Positions 53,656 to 62,043 of a stretch of DNA of 64,000 bases are shown piece by piece. The notes below the pieces were generated by a model that saw only the letters and a list, made by a program, of their open reading frames with translations, did no database searches and was not told the DNA's origin. The stretch's first letter is position 1. Every line of letters starts with the position of its first letter. Source of the stretch: Agromyces cavernae (GTDB lineage: Bacteria > Actinomycetota > Actinomycetes > Actinomycetales > Microbacteriaceae); NCBI RefSeq assembly GCF_021044935.1, contig NZ_JAJNMP010000002.1, positions 682,001-746,000 of the forward strand, given 5' to 3'. The translations under genes and the position numbers were made by a program.

Positions 53656-55506
53656 ATGACGAGAATCGATTCCACAGCACACCAGCACGGCACGGGGGTG
53701 AAGGTCACGGCGGTGATCCTCGCGATCGCCCTCGTCGCGCTCGCCGCGTTCTTCCTGCTCACGACCGGCAAGCTGCACGACGGCGCCACGCTGCTCTCTT
53801 CGGGCGCGGGGCAGGCCGACGACGGCGCCACGCAGGTCGCCGACGGCGCCGCCCAGCTCTCGACAGGCGCGGGCGACCTCGAGGAGGGCGCCGCGAAGGC
53901 CGATGCGGGTGCCGACAAGCTTGCCGCAGGGGCCACGTCGGCTGCCGCGGGTGCCGCCAAGCTCCAGGCGGGTGCCGACAAGTCCGCTGCAGGCGCCTTC
54001 GCGTTGGCCGACGGCGCCGCGACGAGCGCGAACGGAGCGTCGGAACTCAGCAACGGCGCCGACCGGCTCGTCGCCGGCGCCGGTGACCTGAACAGCGGCG
54101 CACAGCGATTGAATGCGGGGATCGGCGCGGCGAACTCGGGCGCCACGCTGCTCTCGGCCGGCATCGGCGCCGCGAAGATCGGCGCGGGCAAGGTCGCGGC
54201 CGGCAGCGCGAGCATCGCCGTCGGAACCGGCGATGTGGCGGCAGCGAATGCCGCACTCGCAACCGGTGCGGCGAAGCTGTCGGGCGGCGCCACGCAGTTG
54301 TCTGCCGGCGCGGCGCAGCTGTCTACCGGCGCGGCGCGGCTGGCTGCCGGCGTCGAGCAGGTCTCCGCCGGAACGGCGCAGGCGAAGACCGGCTCGGGCG
54401 CGCTCGCGGGCGGGCTCACGTCGTTGAGGTCGGGCACCGCCACGCTGCAGGCGAGCGGCGAACAGCTCAAGACCGGAGCCGCGGCACTCGGCGCCGGAGC
54501 CGGCCAACTCGAGGCTGCGAACGCGCAACTCGCTGGCGGGCTCAGTGCACTGCATGACTCGCTCATCGCAGCGGGAGCTGATTCCGCCCTCATCGCTCAG
54601 GTCGCACAGTTGCGCGACGGCGCGATCAGCGCGCGCACCGGCTCGACGTCGCTCTCCGACAACGCCGACACCCTCGCCTCGGGCATGTCTGCACTGCAGG
54701 GCGGCATCACGTCGACGAAGAGTGCAGTCGACTCGCTCCAGGTCGGTGCAGCCTCGCTCTCGTCGGCGCTCAACCGCCTCGCCGTCGGCGCGGCCGAAGC
54801 CTCGAACGGAGCCACTCTGCTCTCGGACAACGCCGTGCTCATCGCCGCCGGGTCGGGGCAGCTCGCCACCGGGTCGGGGCAGCTGGCCGATGGCACGGGG
54901 AAGGTCGCGGCGGGCTCCGAGCAGGTCGCCGCGGGCGCGAGCGCACTCCGCGCCGGTGCGGGCAGCCTCGCCGCCGGCACCAACACCCTCTTCACCAAAT
55001 CCGGCGAACTCGCCGCAGGCACTGACACCCTCTTCACCAAGTCGGGCGAACTCGCCGCAGGCACGGACCGCCTCGCGACGAAGTCATCCGAACTCGCCGC
55101 AGGGGCCGGGCGGCTGGCCGACGGCACGCAGCGGCTCTCCACCGGGGCGGGCACCCTGTCGGTCGGCGCGAGCGCGCTGAGCGCAGGTGCGGGCAACCTC
55201 GCCGCAGGCACGAGCACCCTCTCGAGCGGCGCAGCCGAGCTGGCCGACGGCACGCAGCAGCTCGCCGACGGGAGCGCGACCCTCGCGTCAGGGGCCGGCG
55301 AACTCGCCGCCGGCGCCGGCGACCTCAGTGACGGCAACGGGCAGCTCGCCACCGGCACCGAGACCCTCGCCGCGGGCACGTCGACGGTCTCGCCGATGAC
55401 GTTGCTCCCCTGGCTGCTCGTGCTGCTCGGCGTCGCGGCCGCCGCGATCGCCGCGTGGATCGTGCACCGCGTGCGGTTCCGCAGCGCGGACACCGCGACC
55501 GTCTAG
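53656..55506 (+). CDS. xxxLxxG heptad-repeat membrane protein
   Basis: A 616-aa protein almost wholly made of seven-residue repeats of the type x-x-x-Leu-x-x-Gly (for example GAAQLSTGAGDLEEG), roughly 75-80 copies, matching the heptad family modelled as TIGR03057 and the repeat part of YhgE/Pip proteins. One membrane helix at each end (about residues 16-36 and 578-600) leaves the repeat region, about 530 aa, outside the membrane, probably as a long rod or beta-helix-like stalk. It lacks the YhgE transport domains. ATG 53656 has AGGAG seven bases upstream. A long C-terminal tail is basic (HRVRFRS). Function unknown. Confidence 0.88.
   Translation: MTRIDSTAHQHGTGVKVTAVILAIALVALAAFFLLTTGKLHDGATLLSSGAGQADDGATQVADGAAQLSTGAGDLEEGAAKADAGADKLAAGATSAAAGAAKLQAGADKSAAGAFALADGAATSANGASELSNGADRLVAGAGDLNSGAQRLNAGIGAANSGATLLSAGIGAAKIGAGKVAAGSASIAVGTGDVAAANAALATGAAKLSGGATQLSAGAAQLSTGAARLAAGVEQVSAGTAQAKTGSGALAGGLTSLRSGTATLQASGEQLKTGAAALGAGAGQLEAANAQLAGGLSALHDSLIAAGADSALIAQVAQLRDGAISARTGSTSLSDNADTLASGMSALQGGITSTKSAVDSLQVGAASLSSALNRLAVGAAEASNGATLLSDNAVLIAAGSGQLATGSGQLADGTGKVAAGSEQVAAGASALRAGAGSLAAGTNTLFTKSGELAAGTDTLFTKSGELAAGTDRLATKSSELAAGAGRLADGTQRLSTGAGTLSVGASALSAGAGNLAAGTSTLSSGAAELADGTQQLADGSATLASGAGELAAGAGDLSDGNGQLATGTETLAAGTSTVSPMTLLPWLLVLLGVAAAAIAAWIVHRVRFRSADTATV
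54976..55101 (+). repeat. 42-bp tandem repeat within the heptad-repeat gene
   Basis: Three consecutive 42-bp units (54976-55017, 55018-55059, 55060-55101), each coding for two heptads (GTNTLFTKSGELAA type). The first two differ at only a few bases and the third is more diverged, so duplication is recent. It is in frame and suggests length variation between strains. Confidence 0.8.
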
Positions 55507-55516
55507 TCACCACACC

Positions 55517-55553
55517 CGAACGGGGCGGTCGAGATCCTCGACCGCCCCGTTCG
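55517..55553. terminator. Bidirectional terminator hairpin
   Basis: A perfect 17-bp inverted repeat (arms CGAACGGGGCGGTCGAG and its complement) with a 3-base loop between the convergent heptad-repeat and penicillin-binding protein genes. The stem ends in AA/TT but lacks a long T-tract; its length and position make termination in both directions likely. Confidence 0.85.
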
Positions 55554-55563
55554 CGCGCCGCGT

Positions 55564-57855
55564 TCAGTCGTTGCCGCCGCCTCCACCGTTGCCGTTGCCG
55601 CCGTTGCCACCATTGCCGTTGCCCTGGCCGCCGCCGGGCCCGTCGCCACCGCCGTCGGTGCCGCCACCGCCGTCGGAATCGCCTCCGAACGACTCGACCG
55701 GGCCGGGCGCGGCCTCGGTGAAGACGCCACCGCCGTACTTCGCCGCGGCGACCGACATCACGACCGGCCACATGCGGTGCCGTGCGGTCGCCGCCTGCCC
55801 GCTGTCGAAGAACGTGCCGCGCTGATTGCGGTCCCCCGTGACGCTGACCACGGCCGCCACGGTCGCGACCTTCGTGCTCGCGCCGGCCATCCACGTGTCC
55901 TTGGCGCCGTCCGTCGTTCCGGTCTTGCCGATGAGCGGCACGTACGGCACGGTGTTCTGGTCTGACTGCTGCGCCGTACCACTCGTCATGACCCGTCGCA
56001 GCGCGTAGTGCATGCTCGCGGCGACTTGGGGCGAGACCGATGTCGCGCACGTCGACTTCGGCGGCGCGACCTCCTTGCCGTCGCGGCCGATGATGCGATC
56101 GATCGCGATCGGGGTGCACGTGACGCCGTTGTTCGCGATGCCGGCGAACGCGACGGCGAGGCTCAGCGGCGCGATCTCGTTCGTGCCGATCACGGTCGAG
56201 GGACTCTGCTCGAGCGGGTTGCCGTTCGCACGGTGCATCCCGAACGCCTCGGCGGTCTTTCGGATGCCGCAGAGGTCGAGTTCCTTCGCCATGCCGACGA
56301 ACCCGGTGTTGATCGATGCGATCGTCGATTCGAGCGCCGAGTAGTTGCCACCCGATTCGTCGGCGTCGTTCCTGGGGTTCCAGGCTTCGGCATTGGTGTT
56401 CCAGTCGCCCAGGCAACTGTCGCGGAAGGTTCCCCAATTCGACTTCGGCGCCGAATCGACGCGCTCGCTGAGCGAATGCCCCTCGTTCAGCCATTGCGCG
56501 AGCGTGAAGACCTTGTAGGTCGACCCCGGCTGGAACCCGCTCGACCCGCCCTTCGAGAAGTCGGTGTTGTAGTTGACGCTCGTGTACTGCGGACCCCTCT
56601 GCAGCACGAGCGGATCTTGGCTGTACAGCTTGTTCTGCACCATGGCGAGCACCCGACCCGTGCCGACCTGCACGCTCGAGATCACTCCGCCGACGTCCCA
56701 TCCGGGGTAGGTCATGGGCACGTTCTCGCGCATCGCCCGGTCGGCGGCGGCCTGCAGCTCGAGGTCGAGCGAGGTGTAGACGTCGTAGCCGCCGCGGCGG
56801 AAGTTCAGCATGCGCGTCTCGGCGTCTTCACCGAAGATCGGGTCGGTCTGGAGGATGTTCTTCACGTAGTCGCAGAAGTACGCGTTCGCGCCCGCCGTGT
56901 GGCAACCGGTGCTCGGCTCGACGATCTTCGGCTCGACCGGGGTGGCGACCGCCTCGTCGTACTGTTCGCGGGTGACCTTGCCGAGGGCGAGCATGCGGCC
57001 GAGGATGTAGTTGCGCCGGCCGAGGTTCTGCGCGTAGCCGTTCGCGACGCCGTTGGTCTCGCTGTTCGGCTTGTCGAGCTGGAACTTCACGGGATTGTTC
57101 ACGATCGCCACGAGCGACGCCGCCTGCGCGAGCGTGAGGTTCGACGCCGAAGCGCCGAAGTAGTAGTTCGCCGCCGCCTCGATGCCGTAGACCGTGCCGC
57201 CGAAGCCCGCGATGTTGAGGTAGCCGAGCAGGATCTCGTCTTTGCTGTAGCGCTTCTCGATGCCGATCGCGAGCCGCATCTCCTTGATCTTGCGGTCGAT
57301 GGTCGTCTCGGTGACCGCGTCGTAGCAGTCCTCTTGGACGGCCTCGTCGGGATTCAGCTCGCACTCCTGCACCCGCACGTTCTTGACGTACTGCTGGGCG
57401 ATCGACGAACCGCCCTGCGTCTCACGCCCGCTCGCCGTCGTCACCGCCGCACGCAACGTGCCCTGGATGTCGACCCCGCCGTGTTCGAAGAACCGCGGGT
57501 CCTCACTCGCGATCGTCGCGTCCTTCACGTCCTGATCGATCTGGCTCCATCCGACCTCGACGCGGTTCTGGTCGTAGAACGAGGCGAGCAGCACCGGCTT
57601 GCCGTCTTTGCCGGTGGCGTAGATGTTGCTCTTCTCCGACAGCTCGTCGATCTCGAGGTACCCCGGCAGGTTGTCGAACATTCCGATCGTGCCGGATGCC
57701 GCGAGCCCGACCATCGCGATCGCCGGCGTCGCGGCGGCCACCACGAGGGCAGCCACTGCCGTGCTCGCCGCAAGGAGCCCGACGAACCCGCCGATGACGC
57801 CGACCGGGGTCCGCGTCTCGGCGAAGTCCCGGTTGCGCTTGTTCCGTTCGACCAT
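55564..57855 (-). CDS. Class A penicillin-binding protein (transglycosylase/transpeptidase)
   Basis: A 763-aa bifunctional peptidoglycan polymerase. After one N-terminal helix (about residues 20-55) comes the GT51 domain with catalytic Glu118 in SEDPRFFEHGG and the GGSSIAQQYVKN motif, then the transpeptidase domain with the nucleophile Ser445 (GSTYK), an SxN motif (SIN) and Lys644 of KTGTT. The last 50 residues are a Gly/Asn-rich tail (GGGDGPGGGQGNGNGGNGG...) of low complexity, common in actinobacterial PBPs. ATG 57855. Not part of an operon. Confidence 0.95.
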   Translation of the reverse strand: MVERNKRNRDFAETRTPVGVIGGFVGLLAASTAVAALVVAAATPAIAMVGLAASGTIGMFDNLPGYLEIDELSEKSNIYATGKDGKPVLLASFYDQNRVEVGWSQIDQDVKDATIASEDPRFFEHGGVDIQGTLRAAVTTASGRETQGGSSIAQQYVKNVRVQECELNPDEAVQEDCYDAVTETTIDRKIKEMRLAIGIEKRYSKDEILLGYLNIAGFGGTVYGIEAAANYYFGASASNLTLAQAASLVAIVNNPVKFQLDKPNSETNGVANGYAQNLGRRNYILGRMLALGKVTREQYDEAVATPVEPKIVEPSTGCHTAGANAYFCDYVKNILQTDPIFGEDAETRMLNFRRGGYDVYTSLDLELQAAADRAMRENVPMTYPGWDVGGVISSVQVGTGRVLAMVQNKLYSQDPLVLQRGPQYTSVNYNTDFSKGGSSGFQPGSTYKVFTLAQWLNEGHSLSERVDSAPKSNWGTFRDSCLGDWNTNAEAWNPRNDADESGGNYSALESTIASINTGFVGMAKELDLCGIRKTAEAFGMHRANGNPLEQSPSTVIGTNEIAPLSLAVAFAGIANNGVTCTPIAIDRIIGRDGKEVAPPKSTCATSVSPQVAASMHYALRRVMTSGTAQQSDQNTVPYVPLIGKTGTTDGAKDTWMAGASTKVATVAAVVSVTGDRNQRGTFFDSGQAATARHRMWPVVMSVAAAKYGGGVFTEAAPGPVESFGGDSDGGGGTDGGGDGPGGGQGNGNGGNGGNGNGGGGGND

Positions 57856-57973
57856 GGGCAGGGTCCCCCGCGGTGAGTGTGCGATCGTTCTCCATCAATG
57901 CAACCTCAGCGAGCGCGCGCTGTCCAGCAGCGAACGACGTGAGTCGCTGCGCATCGGCCCGCCGCGGCTGTGC

Positions 57974-58951
57974 TCAGCGCTGGGTTGCCGGCGGCTGCTC
58001 CGCGGACTGCTGCGGCTGCGGCATCCGTCGCACGGTACCGAATCGCTCGGCGATCGGCACCAGCAGCAGCGGCCGGGCGAGGACCCACCCGCCGATCATC
58101 GCGACGATCGACAGCGCGAAGATCGCGAAGCCGATCCAATCGTCGCCCTCGCGCGCCGCGTACATGTGGTTGAGGTTGCGCAACGCGCCCGTCGCGAGCA
58201 CGAGCACGACGTGCACGAACGTGAACAGCAGGAAGAACAGCATGACCGGGTAGTGCACCGCTCGGGCGAAGCGCTCGGGCGGGGCCTTCGCGAGGGCGCC
58301 GCGCATCGGCCATCCCGGCGAGAGCCGAAGCCCCGTGAGGATCGCGAGCGGGGAGGCGATGAAGACGATCGCGAAGTAGGCGAGCACCTGCGCGTCGTTG
58401 TACGAGACCCACGAGTTCTCGACGGGCCATTCGAGCGAGAGGTACTGCAGCACGACCGAGATCGAGTTCGGCACCACCGACCAGTCGGTCGGGACGATGC
58501 GCATCCACTGGCCCGTGGCGAAGAGCAGCACGACGTAGACGACGCCGTTCAGCACCCAGAACGCGTCGACGACGAGGTGCAGCCACACCGAGATGCCGAG
58601 GCGGCGCGGGGCGCCGTCGGTGCGCGGCCATCGGGTGTTGTCGCGCGTCCAGAACGCGGGCGGGCGTTCCTTCGACCGCACGATCAGTCCCGTGCGCACG
58701 ATCATCACGAGCAGGAAGGCGTTGAAGAAGTGCTGCCATGCCAGCCAGGCCGGAATGCCCACCGGCGCGCCGTCGGGCAGGTCGGCGTGGCCGGGATACT
58801 CGGCGATGAACGCCTGCACCTCGGGCAATGTGCGCAGACCGCGAGCAATGAGCACCGCGATGCCGAGCAGGAGCACGGCGCCGCCCGCGATCAGGAGGAG
58901 GCGCTTCACGGAGAGGCCCGCGAAGAACACGGAGCGCGAGGATGACGGCAC
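57974..58951 (-). CDS. Cytochrome-b561-like membrane protein
   Basis: A 325-aa protein with about five or six membrane helices. Candidate haem-ligand histidines are in WQHFFNAFLLV (helix 2), SVWLHLVVDAFW (helix 3) and FTFVHVVLVLATG (helix 5), as in di-haem cytochrome b/b6-type subunits. It has no molybdopterin or electron-donor partner gene nearby, so the electron donor is unknown. GTG 58951 is the start. A hydrophilic Pro/Gln-rich C-terminal tail follows the last helix. Confidence 0.8.
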   Translation of the reverse strand: MPSSSRSVFFAGLSVKRLLLIAGGAVLLLGIAVLIARGLRTLPEVQAFIAEYPGHADLPDGAPVGIPAWLAWQHFFNAFLLVMIVRTGLIVRSKERPPAFWTRDNTRWPRTDGAPRRLGISVWLHLVVDAFWVLNGVVYVVLLFATGQWMRIVPTDWSVVPNSISVVLQYLSLEWPVENSWVSYNDAQVLAYFAIVFIASPLAILTGLRLSPGWPMRGALAKAPPERFARAVHYPVMLFFLLFTFVHVVLVLATGALRNLNHMYAAREGDDWIGFAIFALSIVAMIGGWVLARPLLLVPIAERFGTVRRMPQPQQSAEQPPATQR

Positions 58952-59047
58952 GCCTCACAGCGTGACAAACGCGGCTGCCCGATGCAAACCCGGATGTCAC
59001 GGAAGCTCGCATGCCCGGCGAGTGGCATCGCGGGGTGCCGCTTCGGC

Positions 59048-59908
59048 TCAGCCCTCGGGAGCCACGTCCTGCCACCCGGCGCCCGCGGGTGCGTCGAGGA
59101 ACGTCGTGACGACGTCGCGGACGAGGTCGGTGCGGGCGAGCCCGAAGAAGTGGGTCGTGCCCGGGAACACCGCGAGCTGCGAGGCGGGGACGCCTTCGAA
59201 GTCGCCGTTCACGTCTCCCCCGCGCAACTGCAGGAATCTCACCGCATGGTCGAGCCTGACCATGTCGCAGTCGCCGACCGTGATGAGGGTCGGGGCGGCG
59301 ATTCCGCGGATCTCGTCGTCGGTCCATCCGTTCTCGCCCGCGCCGTACCGTGAGATCTTGTCGAGCAGTCCCTGCAGATGCTCGAGGTCGGGGTGCGGCG
59401 ACACCGCGAGGTAGCGCTGCTCCATCGGCGTGCCGGCGATCATGTCGACGGTCATCTCGGAGGCGGCCTCGGTGTTGTCGCCCCGGTCGCCCTCGGGCCG
59501 GAACGACACCGACGACACGACCAGCCTTCGCACGAGCTCGGGATGATGGACCGCGAGGTGCAGGGCGACGGCACCGCCGACGCTGAATCCGAACACGTCG
59601 GCCCGGTCGACGCCGAGGTACGCGAGCAGCGCGACGACATCGGACGCCAGCGCGGCAGTGCCCAACGGTCGATCGATGTCGTTGGTGCGGCCGTGGCCCT
59701 GGAAGTCGGTGGCGATCACGCGGCGACCGGCCGAAAGGCCGGGGATCAGCGCCCCGAACTGCTGTTCGATGTCGAAGAGCCCTCCGTGCAGCAGCACGAG
59801 CGGCGTGCTCTGCTCCCGGTCTCCGTCGCCGTGCACTTCGTAGTACATCTGCATTCCGTCGACCGTCGCGTAGCCGGTCTCGGGTGCTGCGGTGTTCTCG
59901 TTCGGCAT
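59048..59908 (-). CDS. Alpha/beta hydrolase
   Basis: A 286-aa alpha/beta-hydrolase-fold enzyme. The oxyanion motif LLHGGLFD and the nucleophile elbow GFSVGG (Ser near residue 110) are clear, a charge-relay Asp is in TVGDCDM and the catalytic His in PGTTHFF. The substrate is unknown; homoserine acetyltransferase or lipase roles are not supported. ATG 59908 is preceded by GAGGGAG, which covers the upstream in-frame GTG 59914. Confidence 0.88.
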   Translation of the reverse strand: MPNENTAAPETGYATVDGMQMYYEVHGDGDREQSTPLVLLHGGLFDIEQQFGALIPGLSAGRRVIATDFQGHGRTNDIDRPLGTAALASDVVALLAYLGVDRADVFGFSVGGAVALHLAVHHPELVRRLVVSSVSFRPEGDRGDNTEAASEMTVDMIAGTPMEQRYLAVSPHPDLEHLQGLLDKISRYGAGENGWTDDEIRGIAAPTLITVGDCDMVRLDHAVRFLQLRGGDVNGDFEGVPASQLAVFPGTTHFFGLARTDLVRDVVTTFLDAPAGAGWQDVAPEG

Positions 59909-59987
59909 CGGCACTCCCTCGTCTCGTCGATGGACTCATCCCACCTTGACACTGCAGGAGTGCCGACGCGAGGGCCGGCCTGAGCCG

Positions 59988-60953
59988 CTAGCTGGCATCC
60001 TGTCGTTCCAGCCACTCCAGCATCACCCGGCTCGTCTCTTCCGGCCGCTCCTCCTGAATCCAGTGACCGGCATCCAGGTTGGCGACCTCCACGTTCGGCA
60101 CGAACTCCGTCAGCCGTTCAGACCTCGCAACCGCATCCCGGTCGCCGTAGATCATGAGTGCGGGCTGGTGGATGATCGGATCGACGTCGGCCAGCAGGCG
60201 CCAGTTGCGGTCGAGGTTCCGGTACCAGTTGATGCCGCCCGTGAACCCTGACGCTTCGAAGGCGGAGACGAAGACGGCCAGTTCGCGGTCGCTCATCAGC
60301 GGCTCGCCGAGCGGCGTATCGGCTCTGGCGAGATTCATGAACGCCATCCCCGGCTGAGGCGCCATGGGAGGCTCGTTCTTCCGGTACAGGTTGCGAAGGA
60401 AGCGGGCGGTGTTCTCGTCGAGTACCGCGTCTGCAACGCCCGGCTGTCGATTGAAGTGGACGAAGTAGAAGTCGCCGCCGAGCACCTCCTCCATGAACTC
60501 GATCCAGGGCTTCTCCCCGCGCTCCTGGTAGGGCAGGCTCAGGTTGATCACCCTGTTCACACGGTTCGGATGCAGCAGGGTCAGCCCCCAGACGACGAAG
60601 GCACCCCAGTCGTGCCCGACGAAGGTGGCATCCTCGTAGCCGTAGTGATCGAGCAGCGCGACGAGATCGCCCGACAGGTGTTCGATGTCGTAGTCCGTGA
60701 CCTCGCTCGGACGGGACGAGTTGCCGTACCCCCGCTGGTTCGGGGCGATGACGTGGTAGCCCGCAGCGACGAGCGCGGGCACCTGATGGCGCCAGGAGAA
60801 GGCGAGCTCCGGCCAGCCATGGCAGAGCACGATGGGCTTTCCTGCGTTCTGGCGGCCAGCTTCGAAGACCTCGAGTTCCACCCCGTTCACGCGAACGGGG
60901 GTGGGCTCGGGAAACTCGATTGGATGGGCAATGGGGCTCGTCGAGAGTGTCAT
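59988..60953 (-). CDS. Epoxide hydrolase (alpha/beta-hydrolase fold)
   Basis: A 321-aa epoxide hydrolase. HGWPE at residues 45-49 is the family oxyanion motif, the nucleophile is Asp115 in GHDWGA rather than Ser, the charge-relay acid is in YGDRDAV and the catalytic His in DAGHWIQEE; the cap domain contains candidate Tyr residues. It would open epoxides to diols, perhaps for detoxification. It is divergent from the WYL regulator, with a perfect operator palindrome 21 bp before its ATG 60953. Confidence 0.92.
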   Translation of the reverse strand: MTLSTSPIAHPIEFPEPTPVRVNGVELEVFEAGRQNAGKPIVLCHGWPELAFSWRHQVPALVAAGYHVIAPNQRGYGNSSRPSEVTDYDIEHLSGDLVALLDHYGYEDATFVGHDWGAFVVWGLTLLHPNRVNRVINLSLPYQERGEKPWIEFMEEVLGGDFYFVHFNRQPGVADAVLDENTARFLRNLYRKNEPPMAPQPGMAFMNLARADTPLGEPLMSDRELAVFVSAFEASGFTGGINWYRNLDRNWRLLADVDPIIHQPALMIYGDRDAVARSERLTEFVPNVEVANLDAGHWIQEERPEETSRVMLEWLERQDAS

Positions 60954-60973
60954 GTCGCCACGCTATCCACCTG

Positions 60974-60996
60974 AACCGGTCACCTCATGACCGGTT
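60974..60996. promoter_or_regulatory. Operator palindrome between epoxide hydrolase and WYL regulator
   Basis: Perfect inverted repeat of 9-bp arms (AACCGGTCA / TGACCGGTT) with a 5-bp spacer, placed in the 53-bp gap between the two divergent starts. Its size and symmetry fit a dimeric regulator such as the adjacent WYL protein, which would then control both the hydrolase and itself. Confidence 0.6.
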
Positions 60997-61006
60997 TTCT
61001 GTGAAA

Positions 61007-61963
61007 ATGTTGTCCGTGCGAACCGACCGACTGGTGGCCATCCTGCTCATGCTGCAGCGGCGCGAACAGGTGACCGCAGCTGAGGTCGCTCGAGAGCTGG
61101 AGGTCTCCGAGCGCACCGCCCGCCGCGACCTCGATGCCCTGGCGATGGGCGGGGTGCCCGTGTACTCCGTGCAGGGCCGAGGCGGCGGCTGGCGCCTCCT
61201 GGGCGGCGCCCGCACCGACCTGTCCGGGTTGACCGCGGGTGAGGCCCGCGCCCTGTTCCTGGTCGCCGGCCCGGCCTCGGCCGCGACGCCGGCCGTGAGA
61301 GCCGCGCTGCGCAAGCTCGTCCGCGCCCTGCCCGAGCCCTTCCGGGCGCAGGCCGAAGCCGCAGCGTCGTCGTTGGTCATGGACCCGGAACGGTGGGGGT
61401 CGAGTCGGGTCGAGCAGCGACCGCCTCGCTTCCTCGACGAACTCCAGGACGCGGTGATCCGCGGCGTCCAGGTGCGGCTCGGCTACGTCGACCGCACCGG
61501 CGCCGAGACCGAGAGAACCGTCCACCCGCTGGGCATCGTCGCCAAGGGACCGTCATGGTACCTCGTCTCCGACACCGAGGCCGGGCGGCGGACCTTCCGG
61601 ATCGACCGCGTGTCATCCGTCGACCCGACGGACGATCCCGTGCACCGCCCCGAGGGCTTCGACCTCGCCGAGAGCTGGCGCGAGATCGCCGACGAGGTCG
61701 ACCGCAGGCGAACTCCCCTCGAGGCACAGGCGGTGTGCGTTCCCCATGGGATCAGCGTGCTCCGGATCGCATTCGGCGGTCGGCTCGAGGTGGGTGGCTC
61801 GACGACCGACGGCCGCATCGAGGTCGTGATCCGCGGCCACGACGAGTACATGCTCGCCGGCGAGCTCGCCGGGCTCGGCGAATGGGTCGAGGTGACCGGC
61901 CCCCCAGGTGTGCGCGACCATCTGGCCTCGATCGGCAACGCGCTCGTCGAGCGATACGGCTGA
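61007..61963 (+). CDS. WYL-domain transcriptional regulator (HTH_11, YafY/DeoR-like)
   Basis: A 318-aa regulator. Residues 1-60 are a winged helix (RTDRLVAILLMLQRREQVTAAEVARELEVSERTARRDLDAL, DNA reading helix at the end), residues 130-200 a WYL domain with the GYVDRTGAETERTVHPLGIVAKG-type pattern (key residues W, Y, L in PSWYLVS), and the C-terminal WCX extension follows. WYL domains sense small ligands. ATG 61007, only 11 bp after the operator, lacks a ribosome site; GTG 61001 is an in-frame alternative and translation may be leaderless. Confidence 0.9.
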   Translation: MLSVRTDRLVAILLMLQRREQVTAAEVARELEVSERTARRDLDALAMGGVPVYSVQGRGGGWRLLGGARTDLSGLTAGEARALFLVAGPASAATPAVRAALRKLVRALPEPFRAQAEAAASSLVMDPERWGSSRVEQRPPRFLDELQDAVIRGVQVRLGYVDRTGAETERTVHPLGIVAKGPSWYLVSDTEAGRRTFRIDRVSSVDPTDDPVHRPEGFDLAESWREIADEVDRRRTPLEAQAVCVPHGISVLRIAFGGRLEVGGSTTDGRIEVVIRGHDEYMLAGELAGLGEWVEVTGPPGVRDHLASIGNALVERYG

Positions 61964-62043
61964 GACCGTCCCAGCGCCTCCTGCGCCGCAACAGACGGAT
62001 GCCCGATGGCGGGGCGTGCCGGCGTTGATGGCGGATCGGATCG

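Noticed and set aside
53472..55493. Two long Ser/Ala-rich frames opposite the heptad-repeat gene
   Set aside because: The heptad codon pattern keeps the complementary frame open; the plus-strand protein has membrane helices and a good ribosome site, the minus frames do not.
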